DNA from: an uncultured Collinsella sp.
Lineage (GTDB): Bacteria; Actinomycetota; Coriobacteriia; Coriobacteriales; Coriobacteriaceae
Direction of reading: 5' to 3'
Assembly (NCBI GenBank): GCA_900751665.1
Contig: CAADSV010000049.1
Location: 1-9,641 of the forward strand
DNA: 9,641 bases
Positions within the stretch are counted from its first letter, which is position 1; every line of letters starts with the position of its first letter. A program made the translations under genes and the position numbers. The notes under the pieces are model-generated. The model was given only the letters and a program-made list of their open reading frames with translations. It ran no database searches and had not been told where the DNA came from. Below, one piece after another: positions 1 through 4,336 of the stretch.

Positions 1-570
1 CTCGCCGGGCTTGGCGGCCTTCCACAGGGCAAAGTCGAGCGGGTCGTTCTTGTCCTCGTTCTCCTCGATGCGCGCGCCAACCATAAGGTCGTCGATGTTG
101 CGGCCCGAAACCTGGCCGTAGTTGGGATCGCTGCGCACGGCAAAGTACACGTCGCCGTTATCGGCGGCATAGGCATGGCCCTGCTCGATAAGCGTCTTGA
201 TCATGGCGATCATGGGGCCGATCTCCTTGGTGGCGCGGGGGCGCACATCGGGATCGAGCACGTTGGCAGCGCGCATGACGCCGATGAACTTGTCGGAGAA
301 CTCCGTCGCGACCTCGGCAGCCGTACGGCCCTGCTCGTTGGCGCGCTTGATGATCTTGTCGTCGACATCGGTGAGGTTCTGGGCGAACGTGACCTCGTAG
401 CCGCTCGCGATGAGCCAGCGTCGAATCACATCGAAGCTGATGAACGTGCGGGCATTGCCGATGTGGATGTTGTCGTAGACCGTGGGGCCGCACACGTACA
501 TGCGGACCTTGCCGGACTCGATGGGCTGGAACTCTTCCTTTTTATGGGTAGCGCTGTTGTAGATACGCAT
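1..570 (-). CDS. cysS: Cysteinyl-tRNA synthetase, N-terminal part (3' end outside window)
   Basis: This is the catalytic class I synthetase that charges tRNA-Cys with cysteine in the cytoplasm. The frame is open for 190 codons from an ATG at 570 to the window edge, about 40% of the usual 460-500 residues. Visible family features are Cys27 in the YVCGPTVYD block (a zinc ligand), the class I signature HIGN at 36-39, and the LTDVDDKIIKRA block near 66-77. The sequence collinearly matches the Rossmann domain as I remember it from E. coli CysS. A good ribosome site (AAGGAG, 6 nt before ATG) lies inside the 3' end of ispF, whose stop is only 3 nt upstream. The gene is therefore the last visible member of the disA-ispD-ispF-cysS operon and is probably translationally coupled. 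The KMSKS loop and anticodon-binding part lie beyond the window. Confidence 0.96.
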   Translation of the reverse strand, partial: MRIYNSATHKKEEFQPIESGKVRMYVCGPTVYDNIHIGNARTFISFDVIRRWLIASGYEVTFAQNLTDVDDKIIKRANEQGRTAAEVATEFSDKFIGVMRAANVLDPDVRPRATKEIGPMIAMIKTLIEQGHAYAADNGDVYFAVRSDPNYGQVSGRNIDDLMVGARIEENEDKNDPLDFALWKAAKPGE

Positions 571-573
571 TCG

Positions 574-1068
574 TTACTCCTTAACGATTTTCTGTAGCAG
601 GCAGACGGCCCAGGCGCCGATTCCCTCGCCTTGACCTTCCCAACCGAGCTTTTCGGTCGTGGTGGCGGCGACGCCCACGTTTTCGACGTCAACGCCCAGG
701 GCATGGGCAAGGTTGGCGCGCATGGCATCGCGGTGCGGGGTGATCTTGGGTTGCTGACAGGCAATGGTGCAATCGGCATCGACAAACTCAAAGCCCAGCT
801 CGCGCGCGTAGTCCATCACGCGAGCGAGCAGCACCATCGAATCAGCACCCTCGTAGGCGGGATCAGTGTCGGGGAATAGCTTGCCGATGTCTCCCCCGCG
901 GCAGGCGCCCAGAATGGCGTCGGCCAAAGCGTGCGCGAGCACATCGGCATCCGAGTGGCCCAGCAGGCCGCGCTCGTAGGGAATGTCGACCCCGCCGATG
1001 ATACATCGACGCCCCTCCACCAAACGGTGGACGTCGTAGCCGTGGCCAATGCGCAGGTTACTGAACAT
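574..1068 (-). CDS. ispF: 2-C-methyl-D-erythritol 2,4-cyclodiphosphate synthase
   Basis: IspF converts CDP-methylerythritol 2-phosphate to methylerythritol cyclodiphosphate with release of CMP, in the MEP route to isoprenoid precursors. The 164-residue product has the usual family length. The metal-binding signature is complete: GHGYDVH at 8-14 supplies Asp12 and His14, and GHSDADVLAH at 37-46 supplies His46, equivalent to Asp8, His10 and His42 of E. coli IspF. The TTTEKLG block near 131-137 and a GIGAWAVCLL C-terminus also fit. The ATG at 1068 lies inside the end of ispD (11-nt overlap), preceded by a GGGAGAGG ribosome site within ispD, so coupled translation is likely. ispD and ispF are separate but overlapping genes here. 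Some bacteria carry them as one fused IspDF protein. Confidence 0.97.
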   Translation of the reverse strand: MFSNLRIGHGYDVHRLVEGRRCIIGGVDIPYERGLLGHSDADVLAHALADAILGACRGGDIGKLFPDTDPAYEGADSMVLLARVMDYARELGFEFVDADCTIACQQPKITPHRDAMRANLAHALGVDVENVGVAATTTEKLGWEGQGEGIGAWAVCLLQKIVKE

Positions 1069-1786
1069 GGGGAAGGTCCTCTCCCTCGGCCATGCGGCCG
1101 AGCAGAATCGCGGTTACGGGACGCAGGTCCTCGGGCACCGTCACCTTAAGGTTATCGCGCGGGCTCTGGACACAGCGGACGCGCCCGCCCATGCGCTCGA
1201 CCAGCGACGAATCGTCGGTACCGATAAAGCCCTCAGCAATCGCCGCGGCATGGGCGCGCTTCATGGCGTCGACGCTAAAGATCTGCGGCGTCTGCGCGGC
1301 CCAATAGAGCTCGCGCGGCGGCGTCTCGACGATATTATCGCCGTCGACGATCTTGAGCGTGTCAATCGCGGGCTGACCGCACACGACACCATCGAGCGAG
1401 CGGTCGCCCATGAGCACGTCGATAGCGTGGTCGATGGCCTCGGTCGTAATGAGCGGACGAGCACCATCGTGGATGGGGACATATTCGAAACCCGCCGGAA
1501 CCGCATGCACGCCGGCACGGGTGGAATCCTGGCGGGTCGCGCCGGCATCGGCAAAGCTGATGGGCGTGTCATAGTCAAACGGGTCGATGGCCAGGCGGCG
1601 CATCTCGGCACGGCGCTCGGCAGGACACACCACCACGATGTGGCCGACCTTGTCGCTCCGGTCGAACGCGCGGATGGACCAGCTCATGAGCGGACGGCCC
1701 GCCACGTTAACGAGCTGCTTGCCGCCGGGATTTCCAAAGCGCTGGCCGCTGCCACCGGCAACGACCACGGCGCATACGGGCGCCAT
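1058..1786 (-). CDS. ispD: 2-C-methyl-D-erythritol 4-phosphate cytidylyltransferase
   Basis: IspD joins methylerythritol 4-phosphate to CTP, giving CDP-methylerythritol and pyrophosphate, the third step of the MEP pathway. The 242-residue product matches the family length (about 230-240). Seen motifs are the nucleotide loop VVVAGGSGQRFG at 7-18 with Arg16, and Lys23 (equivalent to E. coli Arg20 and Lys27), GATRQDSTRAG at 82-92, HDGARP at 106-111, QTPQIF at 165-170 and the C-terminal NLKVTVPEDL block. Its ATG shares one base with the disA stop (TAATG at 1784-1788), a classic stop-restart junction. It overlaps ispF by 11 nt. No separate promoter is visible, so expression should follow disA. Confidence 0.97.
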   Translation of the reverse strand: MAPVCAVVVAGGSGQRFGNPGGKQLVNVAGRPLMSWSIRAFDRSDKVGHIVVVCPAERRAEMRRLAIDPFDYDTPISFADAGATRQDSTRAGVHAVPAGFEYVPIHDGARPLITTEAIDHAIDVLMGDRSLDGVVCGQPAIDTLKIVDGDNIVETPPRELYWAAQTPQIFSVDAMKRAHAAAIAEGFIGTDDSSLVERMGGRVRCVQSPRDNLKVTVPEDLRPVTAILLGRMAEGEDLPHVQ

Positions 1787-2853
1787 TATGCGTTCCCCTG
1801 TTTGGTGCCCTTCATGCGGTACAACGAGTCCGCAAGAATGGCAGGGTTGTTGACGCCAAAGTCGCCTAGGCGCTCCGGATCCTCGCTGATGTCGTCCATG
1901 AGCTCCTGCAGCGAGCCGTACTCGTCGACGATCTTCTCGGCCACGCCGTCGCGCACGACGGACACACGCGAAAGCGTGCGCAGGCCCAGCGGCGTCATGA
2001 CGGAGTCCTCGTCCAGGTCGTCATAGCCCAGAACTGCCGCCACGTGTTGCGGGTCGGACAGGTCCTTAGGCGTCATGCGAGCGAGCTCTGCACGAATCTT
2101 CTCGGCATTAGCCTCGGAAGAATCACTTGCATAGTCGCGAATCATCAGGTCGTACTCGGTATCCATGCTGGAGCCGGCGAGCTGCTCGAGCTGCATCTGC
2201 ACGAGCTTGCCCTGGTTGCCCAGCTTGACGATGCAATCCTTAAGCTCGGTCTTTGCCTGCTGCATGATCTCGAAGCTCGAGAAGATGCCAGTGATGTCGG
2301 CGAGCGTGACGTAGTCGTCCAGCTCGAGTGCCGTCAGGCGCAGCAGGGAGCGGTCGAGCGACTGACGGGTGGTCTGGAGCGTGGCGACGAGCTGGTTGAC
2401 CGAGCTCATGATGGTGGTGACGGGCTGGATCTCGTAGCTCTTGCCGTGAACGTACACGTTAACGACGGCACGACGAGCCGAGACCGAGATCACGATGGCA
2501 TCGGTGAGCACCGACATGCGAGCGGCGGTGCGGTGACGCATGCCCGTCTCGCTCGTGGCAAGCGAGGGGTCGGGATTGAGGTGGAAGTTGGCGCGCAGGA
2601 TCTGGGTGAGGTCGCCGTCGATGACGATGGCACCGTCCATCTTGGAGAGCTCGAACAGACGGTTCGAGGTGAACGAAATGTTGAGCGGGAAGCCGTCATT
2701 ACCGGCAGCGAGCACGTTTTCGGTGTCGCCGACGCAGATAAGGGCGCCCAGGTGACCGGCGATGATCATGTCGAGGGCGGTGCGGATCGGCTGACCAGGT
2801 GCCGTCAGGCGGATGGCCTGTTCCATACGCTTTTGCAGCTCGTTCTTATCCAA
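1786..2853 (-). CDS. disA: DNA integrity scanning diadenylate cyclase DisA
   Basis: DisA condenses two ATP to cyclic di-AMP and pauses at branched DNA, coupling DNA state to c-di-AMP signalling. The 355-residue product is close to B. subtilis DisA (about 360). The diadenylate cyclase domain covers roughly residues 1-145 and contains both signatures: DGA at 73-75 and RHRTA at 106-110. A helical linker follows, then a C-terminal helix-hairpin-helix region (about 290-350). TTG at 2853 is chosen as start because the frame has no ATG between it and an upstream stop, and GGGAG lies 7 nt upstream. An ATG at 2858 is out of frame, and the next in-frame ATG is codon 10. DisA is the first gene of the minus-strand operon. 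In the HhH the first Gly of the usual GIG turn appears replaced (LGDFG near 329-333). No convincing promoter was seen upstream. Confidence 0.95.
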   Translation of the reverse strand: MDKNELQKRMEQAIRLTAPGQPIRTALDMIIAGHLGALICVGDTENVLAAGNDGFPLNISFTSNRLFELSKMDGAIVIDGDLTQILRANFHLNPDPSLATSETGMRHRTAARMSVLTDAIVISVSARRAVVNVYVHGKSYEIQPVTTIMSSVNQLVATLQTTRQSLDRSLLRLTALELDDYVTLADITGIFSSFEIMQQAKTELKDCIVKLGNQGKLVQMQLEQLAGSSMDTEYDLMIRDYASDSSEANAEKIRAELARMTPKDLSDPQHVAAVLGYDDLDEDSVMTPLGLRTLSRVSVVRDGVAEKIVDEYGSLQELMDDISEDPERLGDFGVNNPAILADSLYRMKGTKQGNA

Positions 2854-2962
2854 GGCATCGCTCCCATCGTATACGCTCCATAAACGCTAAATAGTTTCTC
2901 ACGGTTTGTCCCCGCGGCGCTTGCGAAATCCGATGCTTACAGAATGAGCGAACACAGCTGAG

Positions 2963-2981
2963 AGCCCAACCCAAATGGGCT
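2963..2981. repeat. Inverted repeat AGCCCA-N7-TGGGCT
   Basis: A perfect 6-bp dyad with a 7-nt spacer lies between the divergent disA and mntP genes, about 20 bp before the possible mntP -10. It has no T-tract on either strand, so it does not look like a terminator. It could be a repressor operator. It does not resemble the long AT-rich MntR/DtxR operator, so no regulator is named. Confidence 0.4.
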
Positions 2982-3011
2982 GCTTATGTGGTAGCATCGG
3001 TATTAACATGA

Positions 3012-3109
3012 ATGAGGGAGTAGTCGCGTGACCGGATTCGCCTCCGGTGGCGCGGTAAGTCAACACACTGGCCGATGCGGCCTGGCTTGCCTTAATGAAC
3101 GAGACTCGT
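3012..3109 (+). promoter_or_regulatory. yybP-ykoY family manganese riboswitch aptamer
   Basis: This leader RNA lies directly before mntP, the classic target of the Mn2+-sensing yybP-ykoY family. It starts with GAGGGAGTAG (3014-3023), matching the family's conserved GGGGAGUAG segment. Pairing by eye gives a closing stem ATGAG (3012-3016) with CTCGT (3105-3109, one G-U). One arm has ACCGGA/TCCGGT (3031-3036/3043-3048) under CGCG/CGCG. A second arm has GGTAAG/CTTGCC (3054-3059/3086-3091, one G-U) enclosing GGCCG/CGGCC (3070-3074/3078-3082). The 3' strand of the closing stem is also part of the 5' strand of the terminator at 3103-3146. Metal-stabilised closing would thus block termination and switch mntP on. 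The family call rests on motif, fold and gene context. The on-switch logic is inferred. Confidence 0.85.
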
Positions 3110-3146
3110 GGCTGTGCGCGCAACGCGTACGCCACGGGTCTTTTTT
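3103..3146 (+). terminator. Riboswitch-controlled intrinsic terminator
   Basis: A 10-bp stem GACTCGTGGC (3103-3112) with GCCACGGGTC (3131-3140), one G-U pair, is extended by GTGCGC/GCGTAC past a single bulged T and followed by six T (3141-3146). The 5' arm overlaps the aptamer's closing stem, so the two structures exclude each other. The terminator should stop leader transcription about 55 nt before mntP when manganese is low. Confidence 0.85.
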
Positions 3147-3149
3147 GTT

Positions 3150-3195
3150 GCTCCCCTGCCAGAAGTACACGCGGGTTCGCCCGCAGAGAGGGAGC
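3150..3195 (+). promoter_or_regulatory. Possible ribosome-site-sequestering hairpin before mntP
   Basis: Downstream of the terminator, GCTCCC (3150-3155) is perfectly complementary to GGGAGC (3190-3195). The latter contains the mntP Shine-Dalgarno (GAGGGAG, 3188-3194, 7 nt before ATG). Between them lies a compact hairpin GCGGG-TTCG-CCCGC (3171-3184). Together they could fold into a structure hiding the ribosome site in read-through transcripts. Translational control is known for some members of this riboswitch family, but here it is only inferred from complementarity. Confidence 0.4.
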
Positions 3196-3201
3196 CAGGC
3201 T

Positions 3202-3780
3202 ATGGGACTCGCAGAGCTCGTGTTGCTCGCCGTTGGCCTTTCGATGGACGCCTTTGCCGTTTCCATCTGCAAGGGCCTTGGCATGAAGAAGATCAACCTT
3301 AAGGTCGCCGTAGTGCTCGGCCTGTTCTTTGGCGGCTTCCAGGCCGGCATGCCCGTAATCGGATGGGCGCTTGGCAGTCAATTCATGGGCATCATCGGAC
3401 CCATAGACCATTGGATCGCCTTTATCCTTTTGGCCTTTATCGGCGGCAAAATGCTGTGGGAGGCCTTTACCGAGGACGAGGATGAAGGCGACGGCAAGGA
3501 TGCCGAAAAGATTGACCTGGTCGAGTACCTGATCCTCGCTATCGCCACCTCAATCGACGCCTTAGCCGTGGGCATCTCATTTGCCGCGCTCTCGGTTGAC
3601 ATCGTTCCCGCTGTATCGCTTATCGGCGTCGTAACGTTTATCTTCTCCGTCGCCGGCGTAGCGATCGGCCACACCTTTGGCGCGCGCTACGAAAAACCCG
3701 CCACCATCGTGGGTGGCGTCGTGCTCATCCTCATTGGGCTTAAGATTTTGCTTGAGCATCTGGGGATTCTCGCGATATAA
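3202..3780 (+). CDS. mntP: Manganese efflux pump MntP
   Basis: MntP exports Mn2+ across the cytoplasmic membrane and protects against manganese overload. The 192-residue product matches the family (about 188) and is strongly hydrophobic, with about six membrane segments: near 5-25, 35-58, 70-88, 107-127, 133-153 and 167-188. The paired family motifs are present: LSMDAFAVSI with Asp16 and TSIDALAVGI with Asp119, plus GGFQAGMPVIGW at 44-55 and HWIAF at 70-74. A very acidic cytoplasmic-type loop (about 91-105, rich in Asp and Glu) separates the two halves. The ATG at 3202 is preferred because GAGGGAG lies 7 nt upstream and it gives the family N-terminus. The longer in-frame reading from 3028 would run through the riboswitch. 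The gene is preceded by a manganese riboswitch and followed by a strong terminator, so it is probably monocistronic. Confidence 0.95.
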   Translation: MGLAELVLLAVGLSMDAFAVSICKGLGMKKINLKVAVVLGLFFGGFQAGMPVIGWALGSQFMGIIGPIDHWIAFILLAFIGGKMLWEAFTEDEDEGDGKDAEKIDLVEYLILAIATSIDALAVGISFAALSVDIVPAVSLIGVVTFIFSVAGVAIGHTFGARYEKPATIVGGVVLILIGLKILLEHLGILAI

Positions 3781-3817
3781 AAAACGCCTCTCATAAGCTC
3801 AACGTCAACATAGAGGC
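3779..3817 (-). terminator. Possible minus-strand terminator after the hipB upstream region
   Basis: Read on the minus strand, GCCTCT and AGAGGC (plus-strand 3812-3817 and 3786-3791) can pair around a 20-nt loop, followed by G and six T (plus-strand A-run 3779-3784). The stem is short and the loop long, and it competes with the plus-strand stem at 3814-3843. No minus-strand gene here obviously needs it. It could limit antisense transcription into mntP. Confidence 0.3.
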
Positions 3818-3846
3818 CTCATGCAGAGTTTTGCATGAGGCCTTTT
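3814..3846 (+). terminator. mntP intrinsic terminator, overlapping operator copy 1
   Basis: A perfect 12-bp stem, AGGCCTCATGCA (3814-3825) with TGCATGAGGCCT (3832-3843), has a 6-nt loop GAGTTT and ends in TTTT (3843-3846). It starts 34 nt after the mntP stop. The inner half of the stem is the first of three ATGCA-N6-TGCAT dyads that run on towards hipB, so the same DNA may serve as terminator and protein-binding site. Confidence 0.8.
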
Positions 3847-3890
3847 CATGCAGACTTTTGCATGTCATACTGATATGCAAAAGTCTGCAC
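3821..3890. promoter_or_regulatory. Three operator-like dyads at 27-bp spacing upstream of hipBA
   Basis: Three 16-bp elements start at 3821, 3848 and 3875, exactly 27 bp apart. The first two read ATGCAGAGTTTTGCAT and ATGCAGACTTTTGCAT. The third is the same element inverted, ATGCAAAAGTCTGCAC. Each is itself a dyad of the form TGCA-N6-TGCA. Copies 2 and 3 also form a long 15-bp inverted repeat (3849-3863 with 3875-3889). The array overlaps the likely hipBA promoter and ends 4 bp before the hipB ribosome site. E. coli HipB is known to bind several operators upstream of hipBA to repress it. By analogy these are probable binding sites for the HipB-like protein encoded next door. The sites are seen directly; the binding partner is inferred. 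Confidence 0.7.
3843..3871 (+). promoter_or_regulatory. Probable hipBA promoter
   Basis: TTTTCA (3843-3848) and CATACT (3866-3871) each match four of six bases of the -35 and -10 consensus and are separated by 17 bp. The start point would fall near 3878, inside dyad copy 3, and dyad copy 2 fills the spacer. A protein on these dyads would block the promoter. The match is modest, so the placement is tentative. Confidence 0.4.
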
Positions 3891-3904
3891 GTTAGGAGAT
3901 CGCC

Positions 3905-4336
3905 GTGGATGCCCTTCCCATCACCACGCCGCGCCAAGCTGGCGTCTACGTGCGCCAGGCACGCGAGGCGCAAGGGATCACCCGTGCCGTCCTCGCTAAA
4001 AAAGCCGGTGTTTCGGAGCGCCTGCTCGCATCGCTCGAGCTGGGCGACGCCACCGGCATTCGACTCGACAAGTTGCTGACCGTCTTTAACGCACTCGGCA
4101 TAGGTCTCTTCGCGCAAAGCGATAACGACTCCATCGCATCGCCCTCCGAACATCCGACGACGATAGTGAACCTCCCTATCGCGAACTCGAATACCCTGCC
4201 AAAGCCAAGCGTAGGCAGACGACCCACTCGAAAAGGAACGCCATCTTCCTATGGTGCCTTGCTGGCCCAAATCGCAGCCGAGCAAGGCCTTTCCGGCACT
4301 TCAAACCTCTCCTTTGGCTGCAAGGTTGTGAAATAA
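3905..4336 (+). CDS. hipB: HipB-like antitoxin / XRE-family repressor with C-terminal extension
   Basis: This is the likely DNA-binding antitoxin of the pair, expected to bind and neutralise HipA and to repress its own operon. Residues 9-70 form a Cro/C1-type helix-turn-helix domain, with the recognition region around TRAVLAKKAGVSERLLASLELG (26-47) and the HipB-like tail RLDKLLTVFNALGIGLFAQ (53-71). The protein is 143 residues, well above the 88 of E. coli HipB. Residues 72-143 are a Ser/Pro/Thr-rich linker, a basic patch (GRRPTRKG, about 105-112) and a short predicted helix (YGALLAQIAAEQG). The GTG start at 3905 is chosen for the AGGAG 6 nt upstream; the nearby ATG at 3909 is out of frame. 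The stop abuts the hipA ATG with no gap. Only the N-terminal domain is confidently recognised. Confidence 0.85.
   Translation: MDALPITTPRQAGVYVRQAREAQGITRAVLAKKAGVSERLLASLELGDATGIRLDKLLTVFNALGIGLFAQSDNDSIASPSEHPTTIVNLPIANSNTLPKPSVGRRPTRKGTPSSYGALLAQIAAEQGLSGTSNLSFGCKVVK

Larger units (their letters stand above)
2854..3201. other. Divergent disA/mntP control region
   Basis: This 348-bp gap separates the divergent disA (minus) and mntP (plus) starts. The right half is the mntP riboswitch leader described separately. The left half (about 2860-3010) has no plausible gene. It carries a 6-bp inverted repeat at 2963-2981 and a wider 8-bp inverted repeat, CCGATGCT at 2930-2937 against AGCATCGG at 2993-3000. 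A possible -10 for mntP is TATTAA at 3001-3006, just before the aptamer, but no good -35 accompanies it. For disA only weak -10-like sequences (TATTTA, GTATAC on the minus strand, about 2870-2892) are visible. Promoter placement is therefore uncertain for both genes. Confidence 0.6.

Noticed and set aside
1049..2026. A 325-codon open frame on the plus strand opposite ispD and disA
   Set aside because: It runs antisense across two conserved genes and their junction, with no family motif or ribosome site; it is a shadow of biased codon use.
2856..2858. ATG at 2858 as disA start
   Set aside because: It is out of frame with disA by 5 nt; the in-frame TTG at 2853 with GGGAG 7 nt upstream is the better start.
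3028..3201. A 58-codon N-terminal extension of MntP
   Set aside because: It would translate the riboswitch and terminator, lacks a ribosome site, and does not resemble the MntP N-terminus, which begins at 3202 after GAGGGAG.
2899..3411. A 170-codon open frame on the minus strand between disA and mntP
   Set aside because: It spans the riboswitch and the mntP 5' end in antisense and contains no recognisable domain.
3821..3890. The three 27-bp-spaced repeats as a small CRISPR array
   Set aside because: The units are only 16 bp with 11-bp spacers, one is inverted, they overlap a terminator and promoter, and no cas gene is present; operators explain them better.
3791..4285. A 164-codon open frame on the minus strand over hipB
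   Set aside because: It crosses the operator array and is antisense to the helix-turn-helix gene, with no motif or ribosome site.
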